From Kitasatospora sp. MMS16-BH015 (GTDB lineage Bacteria; Actinomycetota; Actinomycetes; Streptomycetales; Streptomycetaceae): a stretch of 64,000 nucleotides of DNA. Shown here in pieces: positions 9,386 through 17,531 of the stretch; the first letter of the stretch is position 1; the number at the start of each line of letters is the position of its first letter. The stretch is taken from positions 806,001 through 870,000 of the forward strand of contig NZ_CP025394.1 of assembly GCF_002943525.1 (NCBI RefSeq), given 5' to 3'. The notes below the pieces were generated by a model that searched no databases, was not told the origin of the DNA, and worked only from the letters and a program-made list of their open reading frames with translations. The position numbers and the translations under genes are program-made.

Positions 9386-9886
9386 TCACGCCTGCGGGGG
9401 GCGGCCCGCCCTCCTGGCGCCGGCCGGCCAGACCACCCGGACGGGGATGCCCGCACGTCTGGCCTCCGCGACGGCGGCGGCCGTGCCGCCGCCCAGCGCC
9501 GAGGGCTCGCCGTCCCAGACGGCCACCAGCACCTCCGCCAGGTCCACCAGCACCGCGTTCGCCGCCTCGTAGGCCGCCACGTCCGGCTCGGCGTACGGCA
9601 GCACCGTCACCTCTTCGGCGGCGGCCAGCAGCCGGTCGTACCGGGCCCGGGGCTCCCCCGGGGCCAGCACCTCCCGGTAGGCCGCGCTGGGCAGCACCAC
9701 CGCGAGCCGTCCGCCGAGCGCGAGGACGGCCTCGGCGAACAGCGTGTCCGCCCCCGGCGCCAGGCAGGACACGCCGAGCAGCCCGCCCCCGCCCAGCTCC
9801 CCGAGCACCTCACGCAGCGCCTCCGCCACCAGCGTCTCGGTGACCGGCGTGAGTTCCATGTGCCCGGTCACCGCGATCGTCCGCAT
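9386..9886 (-). CDS. SLOG-like Rossmann protein of unknown function
   Basis: 166 residues starting MRTIAVTGHMELT. A Rossmann pattern follows: VTGH, then GLLGVSCLAPGADTLFAEA, a beta strand LAVVLPSA, and a late GGGTAAAVAEARRAGIPVRVV. This resembles YpsA/DprA-type SLOG nucleotide-binding folds (GADxxFAE, GGTxxAv). No ligand is known. ATG 9886 was chosen over the TTG one codon upstream. It converges on the SIS gene with a loose GC-rich hairpin (arms about 9377-9383 and 9401-9407) between and over the gene end. The family assignment is by fold pattern only. Confidence 0.55.
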   Translation of the reverse strand: MRTIAVTGHMELTPVTETLVAEALREVLGELGGGGLLGVSCLAPGADTLFAEAVLALGGRLAVVLPSAAYREVLAPGEPRARYDRLLAAAEEVTVLPYAEPDVAAYEAANAVLVDLAEVLVAVWDGEPSALGGGTAAAVAEARRAGIPVRVVWPAGARRAGRPPQA

Positions 9887-10092
9887 CAAAACTCGCCCGT
9901 CTGCCGTCCGTCACCGGCCGCCAGTCTCCCAGCCGGAGCCCCCGCGGCGCAGCTCCGGCCCCCTGGCGCCCGGGACTTCTCCCACTCCCGGCCACCCGAC
10001 GGCCGACCCTGCCCCACCCGCCTGAAGCCGGGGACGGGAACTACTGTGGCCTGACTGAAATCTCTCCGCCACGCATCGGGAGCTGGTCCACG

Positions 10093-10416
10093 GTGAAGAA
10101 GCCCCACTGGCAGCCGTACTGGTGGCGCCTGCTCTACCGCGCCGACGGCGAGCCCGACTTCACGGCCCTGGGCCCCGACCCGCTCAGCCGCGTCCCGAAC
10201 GAGGCCCTGAAGAACACGCCCCTCGAAGCCTGGGCCGACGCCCTGCTGGCGGATGCGCCCACCGAACTCGAGGACCTGCGCGGTGATCTGCTCCTCGAGT
10301 GCCACACCGAGCCCGCCCCGGCAGCAGGCACCCCACCGGTGTACTCGCGCCAGGTGCGGCTGACGGGGCCGGATCGGCCGGCTCAGAGCACGGCCGCCAG
10401 GAACCCCACCAGGTAG
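10093..10416 (+). CDS. Hypothetical protein (107 aa)
   Basis: GTG at 10093 is preceded by GGGAG at about 10 nt. The N terminus is Trp/Tyr-rich (HWQPYWWRLLYRADGEPDFTAL) and soluble-looking, with an acidic middle and a Pro/Ala-rich tail. No domain is recognised. Its last 34 nt overlap the convergent RipA-like gene, so either the C terminus is unconserved or translation ends differently in relatives. It is probably a real lineage-specific gene, given the ribosome site and codon bias. Confidence 0.5.
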   Translation: MKKPHWQPYWWRLLYRADGEPDFTALGPDPLSRVPNEALKNTPLEAWADALLADAPTELEDLRGDLLLECHTEPAPAAGTPPVYSRQVRLTGPDRPAQSTAARNPTR

Positions 10417-10901
10417 GCCACCGCCGCGATGACCGGGACGGCCTGCTCGGCGTAGGTGAGGCGGATGTACTTGCGCCAGTCCTTGCCCTCGCCGAGGTGG
10501 GTCCACTCGGCTTCGGAGTAGGCGAAGGCCGGCAGACGGCGTTCCATGGCGCCGATCACGGCCCACTTGGCGGCGCTGAGTTGGCGGTAGGAGCGCATCA
10601 TCACGTACCAGACCAGGCACTGCGCCAGCAGGATCAGCAGGCCGGCGACCAGGGACCAGACCGGGGTGCCGGCCCAGCTGTCGGCCGAGACGGCGGCCAG
10701 GGCCGCGACCACGGCGGTGTTGAGGGTGAGGAAGAAGGTGTTGGTGAGGTTGCGGCGGGAGCTGACCCGGTCGGCCATCTCCACGCAGAGCTTGTACTGC
10801 TCGAGGACCGCGCCCTGGTACTTGTCCTGGTTGCGGGCGTAGTCGGCGGCCGTCACGGCCTCGTTCCAGAGGGCATCGTCCATACCGGTCATGGCGGTCA
10901 T
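10383..10901 (-). CDS. RipA/8xMP-like small membrane protein
   Basis: 172 residues. A conserved-looking cytoplasmic N terminus (YKLCVEMADRVSSRRNLTNTF) leads into two helices (about 62-75 and 84-104), then a soluble stretch and a C-terminal helix (155-172). This layout resembles the proteins called RipA-family octameric membrane proteins, which often sit beside nucleotide-sensing or SLOG genes. The ATG at 10901 overlaps the stop of the upstream disrupted gene (ATGA), so the two were translationally coupled and probably work together. The function is unknown; a role in membrane sensing or defence is inference. Confidence 0.55.
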   Translation of the reverse strand: MTAMTGMDDALWNEAVTAADYARNQDKYQGAVLEQYKLCVEMADRVSSRRNLTNTFFLTLNTAVVAALAAVSADSWAGTPVWSLVAGLLILLAQCLVWYVMMRSYRQLSAAKWAVIGAMERRLPAFAYSEAEWTHLGEGKDWRKYIRLTYAEQAVPVIAAVAYLVGFLAAVL

Positions 10902-11921
10902 TCTGACGGATCATCATCCTGCACGACAGGGATTCTGCTCGGCCGCCGCCGCGGCAGCGCGGCCAACGGCGCCAGCACCGGCCGCAGTTCCCGTTCCACC
11001 AGCCGCCGCAGCGTCCACCGGCTGACCAGCCGCAGCGAGGTCGGGTCGAACCGGACGAACCGGGGCCGCCAGTGCACCCCGAAGACCACCAGCCCCTTAA
11101 GACCGACCGGCAATTGGGGGTGGGAGAAGGAGCGGCGTCCGGGCCGAGTCTGGGCGGTGCCGACGAAGGAGCCACTGCGGAGCATTGGCGACTGAGGAGA
11201 AGCCGTCCAGGCGACAGCCCGGGCGTTGCGACGCCGCCCCCCAATTGCCGGTCGGTCTAAGCACGAAATCCCACCGCAGCCGGCTCCGGCCGCCGTTCAG
11301 CCAGACGTTCCACCGCGGGCGGACCGGCCACGCCGGGGCGGGGAAGGGCGGCAGCTCCGGCAGCGGCGGCCAGGGGCCGGGCTCGGTCGCCGAACGGCGG
11401 GCGTACTCCTCGGTGACGGCGGTGCGGAAGGCGTCGTAGACCTCGGGGGCGCAGTAGACCAGCAGCACCAGCCGGGTCGGCGGCAGCCGCCGCAGGGTCT
11501 CGGTGTACTCCCAGACGGTGCCCGGGCCGGGGCCGACCGAGAGCAGCACCAGGTGGGCGTGGCCGATGAGTTCGCTCACCGTGTCCTGCCAGTCGTCCAG
11601 CGGCAGGTAGGCCCGGGAGGCGCCCGGCAGCGGCAGCGGCTCGCCCGGACGGCCGATCGCGATCACCCGGCCGAACCGCCGGAACCGGCGGACCAGCGAC
11701 TCCTCGTGGGTGAGGGCGAAGACCAGCCCGCATGCTCCCTGGAGCCAGAGCGCGAGCCCGCCGCTCAGCTGAACATCACGCAGCAGCGCCCCCCGGAGCA
11801 GGACGAAGGAGGCCAGACCCGTACTCGTGCTCAGCACCCGTAGCATCCAGCCAGCAGCAGCCAACCTCCTTCCGTGGCTGAGCTGTTGAGCTGGCTCCGG
11901 TATCCCGTTGTCATCCCCCAT
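10898..11921 (-). pseudogene. Membrane-anchored sensor-like protein gene split by a MITE-like insertion
   Basis: The first part (11921 to about 11262) encodes two N-terminal hydrophobic segments. It then encodes a Rossmann-like region (FGRVIAIGRPGEPLPLPGAS, then LIGHAHLVLLSVGPG and TRLVLLVYCAPE) similar to TIR/SLOG-type sensor folds. Translation then runs into the 157-bp element at 11101-11257 and stops at 11097-11099. The missing C terminus (KGLVVFGVHWRPRFVRFD...) is found beyond the element, ending at 10898. Deleting the element plus one copy of its TAAG duplication gives a single 287-codon frame reading ...WDFVLKGLVVF..., so the gene was intact until recently. The present product would be 274 residues with an element-encoded tail. 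Confidence 0.75.
11101..11257. mobile_element. 157-bp MITE-like element with ~20-bp terminal inverted repeats and TAAG duplication
   Basis: The left end GACCGACCGGCAATTGGGG (from 11101) is repeated in inverse at the right end, as CCCCAATTGCCGGTCGGTC (to 11257). The element is flanked by direct TAAG copies at 11098-11101 and 11258-11261, one base shared with the left inverted repeat. The interior is too short for a transposase. The sequence interrupts a minus-strand gene whose frame is restored by exact excision, which fixes the ends. A 4-bp TNAR-type duplication would suit an IS701-like transposase acting in trans; this is inference. Confidence 0.85.
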
Positions 11922-11934
11922 TCCTCACACGCTA

Positions 11935-11966
11935 CTGCCCCCGCCGCAAGCTCGCGGCGGGGGCAG
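11935..11966 (-). terminator. Hairpin downstream of metG
   Basis: The 13-bp arms CTGCCCCCGCCGC (11935-11947) and GCGGCGGGGGCAG (11954-11966) enclose a 6-nt loop, 18 nt beyond the metG stop. It separates metG from the disrupted sensor gene that starts at 11921 on the same strand. Confidence 0.75.
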
Positions 11967-11984
11967 CAACTCCTCAGAACATAC

Positions 11985-13709
11985 TCAGACGGCGTCCGGG
12001 TCGCCGCCGAAGCGGGTGCGGTAGCCCTCCAGGTCCTCGTCGGTGATCTTGGCGAAGAGCACCGGCGGGACGGTGAACGGGGTGCCGGCCGTCACCAGGG
12101 AGAGCGAGGCGGCCTGCTCGGGGGTGTACCAGGTGGACTCGTCGGCCGGCAGCGCGAAGGCTCCGCGCATCGCCCGGCTGGCGGCCGGGATGAAGGGCTC
12201 GGAGAGCACGGCGTAGAGGTGGATCAGGTTCATCGCGGTGCGCAGCGTGAGCGCCGCCGCCTCCGGGTCGGTCTTGACCTGCGTCCAGGGGGCCTTCTCG
12301 TCCAGGTAGGCGTTGCCCGCGCTCCACAGCGCGCGCAGGGCCTGCACCGCCTTGCGGAAGTTGAGCGCGTCCAGCTGGCCCTCGTACTCCGCGAGCAGCT
12401 CGGCGATCTGCGCGCCGAGCCGCGCCTCCGCCTCGCCCGCCTCGGCCCCGGCCGGCACCTCGTCGCCGAACCGCTTGCGGCTGAAGGTGAGCACCCGGTT
12501 GACGAAGTTGCCGAGCACGCCGGCCAGGTCCTTGTTGACGTTGGCCGCGAACAGCTCCCAGCTGAAGCTGGAGTCGTCCGACTCGGGGGCGTTGGCCATC
12601 AGGAAGTAGCGCCAGTAGTCGGCGGGCAGCAGCTCCAGGGCGGTGTCGGTGAAGATGCCGCGCTTCTGGCTGGTGGAGAACTTGCCGCCGTAGTACGTCA
12701 GCCAGTTGAAGGCCTTGACGTAGTCGACCATCTTCCAGGGCTGGCGCGAGCCGAGGATGGTGGCGGGGAACATCACCGTGTGGAACGGGACGTTGTCCTT
12801 GGCCATGAACTCGGTGTAGCGGACGCCGTCGGCCTGGTACCACCAGGACTTCCAGTCCCGGGTCTCACCCGGCTGGGCGGCGTCCGACCACTCCTTGGTG
12901 GCACCGATGTACTCGATCGGGGCGTCGAACCAGACGTAGAACACCTTGCCCTCGGCGGCCAGTTCGGGCCACACGTCGGCGGGCACCGGCACGCCCCACT
13001 CCAGGTCGCGGGTGATCGCCCGGTCCTGCAGGCCCTCGGTCAGCCACTTGCGGGCGATCGAGGAGGCCAGCACCGGCCACTCGTCGCCGTGCGCGGCGAT
13101 CCAGGCCTCGACCTCGCCGGTCAGCTTGGCCTGGAGCAGGAAGAGGTGCTTGGTCTCGCGGACCTCGAGGTCGGCGCTGCCGCTGATCGCCGAGCGGGCG
13201 TCGATCAGGTCGGTGGGGTCGAGCACCCGGGTGCAGTTCTCGCACTGGTCGCCGCGGGCCTTGTCGTAGCCGCAGTGCGGGCAGGTGCCGACGATGTAGC
13301 GGTCGGGCAGGAAGCGCTCGTCCGCGTTGGAGTACACCTGGCGGACGGACCGCTCCTCGATGAAGCCGTTGGCGTGCAGCTCGCGGGCGATCTCCTGGGT
13401 GATCTCGCGGTTCTGCGGCGAGGAGCTGCGGCCGAAGTGGTCGAAGGACAGCTCGAAGCCGTCGTAGATCGCCTTCTGCTGGTCGTGCGCGGCGGCGCAG
13501 AAGTCGGCCACCGGCAGCCCGGCCTCCTTGGCGGCCAGCTCGGCCGGGGTGCCGTGCTCGTCGGTCGCGCAGATGTAGAGCACGTCGTGGCCGCGCTGGC
13601 GCAGGTACCGGGAGTAGACGTCGGCGGGGAGCATCGAGCCCACCATGTTCCCCAGGTGCTTGATCCCGTTGATGTAGGGGAGGGCGCTGGTGATCAGGTG
13701 TCGAGCCAT
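11985..13709 (-). CDS. metG: Methionyl-tRNA synthetase
   Basis: 574 residues from ATG 13709. The class I signature HIGH appears as HLGN at 18-21 after PYINGIK. The zinc-binding insert has Cys at 143, 146, 156 and 159 (CPHC...CENC). The KMSKS-like loop is KFSTSQKRG near residue 335, the usual form in this MetRS subtype. Downstream is the helical anticodon-binding domain. No C-terminal dimerisation (EMAP-like) domain is present. The enzyme charges initiator and elongator tRNA-Met. An upstream ATG (13724) would add only MERPS and is unlikely. The gene diverges from the LacI regulator. Confidence 0.95.
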   Translation of the reverse strand: MARHLITSALPYINGIKHLGNMVGSMLPADVYSRYLRQRGHDVLYICATDEHGTPAELAAKEAGLPVADFCAAAHDQQKAIYDGFELSFDHFGRSSSPQNREITQEIARELHANGFIEERSVRQVYSNADERFLPDRYIVGTCPHCGYDKARGDQCENCTRVLDPTDLIDARSAISGSADLEVRETKHLFLLQAKLTGEVEAWIAAHGDEWPVLASSIARKWLTEGLQDRAITRDLEWGVPVPADVWPELAAEGKVFYVWFDAPIEYIGATKEWSDAAQPGETRDWKSWWYQADGVRYTEFMAKDNVPFHTVMFPATILGSRQPWKMVDYVKAFNWLTYYGGKFSTSQKRGIFTDTALELLPADYWRYFLMANAPESDDSSFSWELFAANVNKDLAGVLGNFVNRVLTFSRKRFGDEVPAGAEAGEAEARLGAQIAELLAEYEGQLDALNFRKAVQALRALWSAGNAYLDEKAPWTQVKTDPEAAALTLRTAMNLIHLYAVLSEPFIPAASRAMRGAFALPADESTWYTPEQAASLSLVTAGTPFTVPPVLFAKITDEDLEGYRTRFGGDPDAV

Positions 13710-13851
13710 GCTCGGACGCTCCAATGCGGTGTCCGGCAGCGCCCCCGCAGGAGCGCCGCGACGGGGCAGCTTTCTTCTGCTGTGGGCGGGATCATCCTAC
13801 CCACCCCGGCGGACCGCCCTGTCGTGTGTCCGTTCCGTGTACGCTTCCCCG

Positions 13852-14862
13852 ATGCCCAAGGTGACGAGAAACGATGTGGCCCGCCGAGCGAACGTCTCGA
13901 CGGCCGTCGTCAGCTACGTCATCAACAACGGGCCCCGGCCGGTCGCCCCCGCCACCCGGGAGCGGGTGCTCGCGGTGATCGAGGAGCTCGGCTACCGCCC
14001 CGACAGCATGGCCCAGGCGATGGCGCGCCGCCGCACCAACCTGATCGGCATGGTGCTGCCCGACGCCCGCCAGCCCTTCTTCGCCGAGCTGGCCCACGCC
14101 GTGGAGCAGGCCGCCACCGAGCACGGGCGGCTGGTGCTGATCGGCAACTCGGACTACTCGGACTTCCGCGAGGACCACTACCTGCGCGAGTTCCTCGGCA
14201 TGCGGGTGGACGGCCTGATCCTGATCAGCCAGGTGCCCTCCAGCCGGGTGGCCGCCGAGATCGCCACCGACGGCACCACCCGGGTGGTGCTGCTCCACCA
14301 CCGCTCCGAGGCGCCGGACAACGTCGCGGTGGTCACCGACGACACCGGCGGCGCCGAGCGGGCCGTCCGCCACCTGCTCGACCACGGCCACACCACCCTC
14401 GCCTGCCTCGGCCGCTCCCCCGGCTCGCTCGGCAGCTTCGACCCGGTCGCCGAGCGCGTCGCGGGTTGGGAGCAGGCGATGTCCGCCGCCGGCCTGCCCA
14501 CCGAGGGCCTGCTGGTGGACGCGCCCTACGGCCGCTCCGGCTCGTACGGGGTCGCCCTCGAACTGCTGCGCCGCCCCGACCGCCCCACCGCGGTCTTCTG
14601 CGCCACCGACGACCAGGCCATCGGCGTGCTCCGCGCCGCCCGCGAGCTCGGCCTCGCCGTCCCGGGCGACCTGGCGGTGGCCGCCTTCGACGACATCAAG
14701 CAGTCGGCCCTCGCCGACCCGCCGCTCACCACCGTCGCCGCCGACCGCGACGCGATGGCCCGTGCGGCCGTCGCCCTGGCCCTCGGCCTGGAGCCCGAAC
14801 CGGCCTCCGTGGTCACCTTCCCCGCCGAACTGGTGGTCCGCCGCTCCTGCGGCTGCGCCTGA
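13852..14862 (+). CDS. LacI-family transcriptional regulator
   Basis: 336 residues. The N-terminal LacI helix-turn-helix is [20 protein letters not shown], with the hinge helix [22 protein letters not shown]. It is followed by a periplasmic-binding-protein-like sensor domain ([17 protein letters not shown], then [27 protein letters not shown] and VAAFDD) for a sugar or related effector. A TACGCT at about 13840 lies 6-7 nt upstream of the ATG, suggesting a leaderless transcript. The target operon is not obvious; the regulator stands alone between metG and the EEP gene and ends in an unusual CGCA Cys pair. Confidence 0.9.
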   Translation: MPKVTRNDVARRANVSTAVVSYVINNGPRPVAPATRERVLAVIEELGYRPDSMAQAMARRRTNLIGMVLPDARQPFFAELAHAVEQAATEHGRLVLIGNSDYSDFREDHYLREFLGMRVDGLILISQVPSSRVAAEIATDGTTRVVLLHHRSEAPDNVAVVTDDTGGAERAVRHLLDHGHTTLACLGRSPGSLGSFDPVAERVAGWEQAMSAAGLPTEGLLVDAPYGRSGSYGVALELLRRPDRPTAVFCATDDQAIGVLRAARELGLAVPGDLAVAAFDDIKQSALADPPLTTVAADRDAMARAAVALALGLEPEPASVVTFPAELVVRRSCGCA

Positions 14863-14948
14863 CCCTCCCCTCCTCCCCCGCCCGGGAACCGCTCCGGGCC
14901 AGGTCACGTCCGTGCTTCGTAACCGGACGGACCGACACAGGGGGACTG

Positions 14949-15956
14949 ATGACGCAGACCGAGCAGGCACCGGCCGCGACCACCGAGGCTCCGATACCTG
15001 CGCGCCGGCCGGCCGGCTGGCGGCAGGGCCAGTGGCGGCGCGGCAGGATCCTCGCCGGGCTCGCGGTACTGGCCACCGTCCCGTTGGCGCTGCACGGGCT
15101 GTTCCCCGACCCCGGCAATCTGGCCGGGCTGCTGGAGACCTTCCTGCCCTGGTGCGGCCTGGCCGTCCCGCTGCTGCTGGTGCCCGCGCTGCTGCGGCGC
15201 TCGGCCACCGCGCTGGTCGCGCTGCTGCTGCCCACCACCGTCTGGCTGGCCTGCTTCGGCGGCGCGCTGGTGGACGGCAGCACCGGCAAGGGCGAGCTGA
15301 CCGTGGTCACCCACAACGTGGCGGCGGCCAACACCGACGTGGCGGGCACGGTACGGATGCTGCTCGACTCCGGCGCCGACCTGATCGCGCTGGAGGAGCT
15401 GAGCTCGGCCCTGGAACCCCAGTACCGGCACGGCCTGGCCGCCGCCTACCCGTACCACGCGGCCGGTCACGGCAGCGACGGGCTCTGGTCGAAGTACCCG
15501 CTCACCGAGGGCACGCTCGCCACCGGCCCGGACGGCCAGACCACCACCACGGTCTTCCGCTCGGTCGCCAGCACCCCGAAGGGCGAGGTCGCGGTCTACG
15601 TCGGCCACCTGGACTCCGTCCGGGTCACCTTCGGCAAGGGCTTCGGCGCACAGTTCCGCGACCGCAGCATCAAGACCCTGGGCGCGGCGCTCAAGGCCGA
15701 GCCGCTCGACCGGGTCCTGCTGATGGGCGATCTGAACGGCAGCCTGACCGACCGCGCCTTCGCCCCGCTGACCGACCAGCTGACCGCCGCCCAGGAGGTG
15801 GCCGGCGCGGGCTTCGGGTTCACCTGGCCGAGCGCCTTCCCGGCGGTGCGGATCGACCACATCCTCAGCAAGGGCCGGCTGACGCCCACCGACTCCTGGG
15901 TCCTCCCCGCCGACGGCAGCGACCACCTCGCGGTAGCCGCCTCCTACCGGTACTGA
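14949..15956 (+). CDS. Membrane-anchored endonuclease/exonuclease/phosphatase-family protein
   Basis: 335 residues. Three hydrophobic segments (about 33-52, 58-76 and 82-102) anchor the protein. The rest is an EEP domain with its signatures in order: VVTHNVAAAN, LIALEELS (metal-binding Glu), GHLDSVR, MGDLNGS (Asp/Asn pair), RIDHILS and the terminal SDHLAV. The active site is predicted extracytoplasmic. Family members cleave phosphodiesters of nucleic acids or phospholipids; which one is unknown here. The Shine-Dalgarno AGGGGGA (about 14939-14945) precedes the ATG. Confidence 0.85.
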   Translation: MTQTEQAPAATTEAPIPARRPAGWRQGQWRRGRILAGLAVLATVPLALHGLFPDPGNLAGLLETFLPWCGLAVPLLLVPALLRRSATALVALLLPTTVWLACFGGALVDGSTGKGELTVVTHNVAAANTDVAGTVRMLLDSGADLIALEELSSALEPQYRHGLAAAYPYHAAGHGSDGLWSKYPLTEGTLATGPDGQTTTTVFRSVASTPKGEVAVYVGHLDSVRVTFGKGFGAQFRDRSIKTLGAALKAEPLDRVLLMGDLNGSLTDRAFAPLTDQLTAAQEVAGAGFGFTWPSAFPAVRIDHILSKGRLTPTDSWVLPADGSDHLAVAASYRY

Positions 15957-15975
15957 CTCACCCTCCCCCCCCAGC

Positions 15976-16250
15976 GACACGACGTGGTCGCGGATCCGCA
16001 CCACGGCGAAGACCTCCACCACCCCGACGGCGATACCCCGGTGGCGATCGAGACCAGTCGCGGTCTGCTGGGTCGCCGTCCTGCGCACCGGAAATCGGCG
16101 GGTGTTAGCGATCAACCCGCTCGCCGCCGCCCGTTACCGGCGCCGGCACGGCGTCCCACACAAGAAGTCCGACCCGGGCGACGCCTCTGGTCCTGGCAGA
16201 CGTCCTGCGTACCGACATGCCCATGCACCGCCCGCTGCCCGCTGCCCGCT
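15976..16250 (+). pseudogene. IS110-family transposase remnant with frameshifts
   Basis: Reading across two single-base frameshifts (after RGLL near 16070, and near 16186) gives DGDTPVAIETSRGLL, then VAVLRTGNRRVLAINPLA and ARYRRRHGVPHKKSDPGDA, then LVLADVLRTDMPMHRPLP. This is the N-terminal DEDD-transposase region of IS110-type elements (DGD...AIET.RGLL...AINP.A..RYR.RH...KKSD..DA). The true start, C-terminal domain and element ends are missing. It lies just beyond the 3' end of a tRNA cluster, a common landing zone for mobile DNA. The rest of the gap to 16417 holds nothing I can recognise. Confidence 0.7.
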
Positions 16251-16417
16251 GCCCGCTCAAGCGCGCCGGCCGCCAGCGCGGGGTCGACGCCGAGGCCGAG
16301 CCGGGCCGACCACGCCCGCCGCGCGTGCGGTTCACACTGCCTGGGGTCGCGGCCGGGTGCCGGTCATGGCCGTCACCGTATCGATGAGGAATTCGCTGGG
16401 ACGGGAAGATCAATTAT

Positions 16418-16499
16418 TGGTGGGCGAGGCCGGAGTCGAACCGGCACAGCGAAGCGGGGGCTTTACAGGCCCTTGGGCTCTCCATTGCCCAGCTCGCCC
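16418..16499 (-). tRNA. Atypical tRNA, anticodon GTA (Tyr-like)
   Basis: Read on the minus strand it folds as acceptor GGGCGAG/CTCGCCC, D-stem GGGC/GCCC, anticodon loop CTGTAAA (anticodon GTA), an 11-nt variable region, T-arm GCCGG TTCGACT CCGGC, discriminator A and an encoded CCA (16418-16420). Position 8 is C rather than the near-universal U, the 27-43 pair is A-C, and the body is unlike the canonical actinomycete tRNA-Tyr. It ends 1 nt before the next tRNA. It may be an accessory Tyr tRNA or an unusual tRNA-like gene. Confidence 0.6.
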
Positions 16500-16500
16500 T

Positions 16501-16595
16501 TGGCGGAGGAAGTGGGGGTCGAACCCACATGGGTGCTTGCGCACCCCAACGGTTTTCAAGACCGAGGCCGGCGCCACCTGTCGGCTGGCTCCTCC
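16501..16595 (-). tRNA. Atypical class II tRNA, anticodon TGA (Ser)
   Basis: Acceptor GGAGGAG/TTCCTCC, T-arm GTGGG TTCGACC CCCAC, anticodon loop CTTGAAA (anticodon TGA, codon UCA), and a long variable arm GGGTGC GCAA GCACCC closed by a GNRA-type tetraloop. Discriminator G is followed by an encoded CCA (16501-16503). The D-arm is unusual: GCCG/CGGC with an 11-nt loop, and no U at position 8. The long variable arm and G73 suit SerRS. The selenocysteine anticodon TCA was ruled out. Confidence 0.75.
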
Positions 16596-16615
16596 AGTGA
16601 ACTGCGGGTGTTGCG

Positions 16616-16700
16616 CGGAGAGTGCGCGGATCGAACGCGCGCGGGCTTCCACCCGACGACGGCTTAGCAAGCCGCTGCCTTACCACTCGGCCAACTCTCC
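16616..16700 (-). tRNA. tRNA-Ser (GCT)
   Basis: Canonical class II serine tRNA: acceptor GGAGAGT/ACTCTCC, D-arm TTGGCCGAGTGGTAAGGC, anticodon loop TTGCTAA (anticodon GCT, codons AGC/AGU), long variable arm, T-arm GCGCG TTCGATC CGCGC, discriminator G. CCA is not encoded. Confidence 0.93.
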
Positions 16701-16709
16701 AGAGCTGCG

Positions 16710-16780
16710 CTGCCGGACGAGGATTCGAACCCCGATTCCCTGATCCAGAGTCAGGTGTGCTGCCGTTGCACCATCCGGCA
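16710..16780 (-). tRNA. tRNA-Gln (CTG)
   Basis: Acceptor TGCCGGA/TCCGGCA with the U1-A72 pair typical of bacterial tRNA-Gln, D-arm TGGTGCAACGGCAGCA, anticodon stem-loop CCTGA CTCTGGA TCAGG (anticodon CTG), T-arm CGGGG TTCGAAT CCTCG. CCA is not encoded. It is the first of four tRNAs on the minus strand, probably co-transcribed. Confidence 0.9.
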
Positions 16781-16804
16781 CTGCGGGGTGGGCGGCACGA
16801 CGAA

Positions 16805-16838
16805 GGCCGCCCGGACGGGGGCTCCCCCGTGGGCGGCC
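16805..16838 (-). terminator. Two-tier hairpin between a small ORF and the tRNA cluster
   Basis: Outer arms GGCCGCCC (16805-16812) and GGGCGGCC (16831-16838), inner arms ACGGGG (16815-16820) and CCCCGT (16825-16830), 4-nt loop. On the minus strand it falls 18 nt after the stop of the 23-codon ORF at 16857-16928 and 25 nt before tRNA-Gln, so it would terminate the former. In that case the tRNA promoter lies within or after the hairpin. Confidence 0.6.
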
Positions 16839-16856
16839 GGGCGCTGCTGCGCCGGT

Positions 16857-16928
16857 CTACCGCGAGGAGGGGTGCCCCTGGCTCTGCCGGGAACTCGAGG
16901 AACGCTGATACGACCGACTGCTGCTCAT
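16857..16928 (-). CDS. Candidate 23-residue small protein, Ser/Arg-rich
   Basis: The ATG at 16928 has a good Shine-Dalgarno (GGAGAGG, about 8 nt upstream on the minus strand) and a TAG at 16857-16859. The peptide begins MSSSRSYQRSSSSRQ and is almost wholly Ser, Arg, Gln and Gly. A strong hairpin follows. The set of ribosome site, short frame and hairpin suggests a small transcribed unit, perhaps a leader peptide or basic small protein. No family is known. The 210 bp to its right (16929-17138) show nothing else recognisable. Confidence 0.35.
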   Translation of the reverse strand: MSSSRSYQRSSSSRQSQGHPSSR

Positions 16929-17138
16929 GGTGCGTTCCTCTCCACTCGGTGGTGCCGGGCTGTTGCCCATACTCTGCGGCATGCCGTGGGGAGGGGGCAA
17001 AGGGTTTTCCTCAGCCGATCCGTCGTGCCTGGGTGCGCTCCAGCGGGGTGTGGCGCGTGGAGCAGCGTCGGGCGTTTCCCGGCCCGGCCGACCCCTACGC
17101 CGAGTAGGCCGGTGGCGTCCGGAGGCAAGCAGCGGCGC

Positions 17139-17531
17139 CTACGGCTCCAGGCGGGGGTCGTCAATGGATACGGTGACGACCCCCGGCGGATACAGCTCCG
17201 GATCGGCCGTCAGGATCAGGTGGTGCTGCGGCCGCACCGGGGTGGGCAGACTGGCGGCGATCGCGTGGGCCAGGTCCCGGCCGCCATACCCGTCCCGGAC
17301 CATGGTGGCCACCACCACGGCGGTGCTCGCGTCCAGCGGCTCGAACTCCAACGCGGGCAGCGCCAGTATCGCGTTCGCCGCGCCCTCGTCCTTGATCTCC
17401 GCCTCCACCAGGCAGAGCACCGGCACCAGCAGATGCCGGAACGGGCTGTGCAGCGCCGAGTCCACGATCCGGTGAAGCCGCGGATGCCCCTCCGCGAGCG
17501 CCCGCAGGGCGCTGGAATCCAGGATGATCAC
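17139..17531 (-). CDS. PIN-domain toxin (VapC-like)
   Basis: 130 residues. The PIN acidic residues are visible: Asp5 in IILDSSAL, Glu43 in CLVEAE, Asp86 in RDLAHA and Asp110 in LTADPELY. These should form the Mg-dependent RNase site. The GTG start at 17531 overlaps the antitoxin stop (GTGA), the classic coupled arrangement of a vapBC locus. The toxin is expected to cleave tRNA or rRNA when the antitoxin is lost; the target is unknown. Confidence 0.8.
   Translation of the reverse strand: MIILDSSALRALAEGHPRLHRIVDSALHSPFRHLLVPVLCLVEAEIKDEGAANAILALPALEFEPLDASTAVVVATMVRDGYGGRDLAHAIAASLPTPVRPQHHLILTADPELYPPGVVTVSIDDPRLEP

Noticed and set aside
16501..16595. Selenocysteine tRNA
   Set aside because: Anticodon is TGA, not TCA, and the acceptor is 7 bp rather than 8.
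16925..17164. 79-codon minus-strand frame between the tRNA cluster and vapC
   Set aside because: No ribosome site at its start, translation is Arg/Pro/His-rich without pattern, and it overlaps the vapC end.
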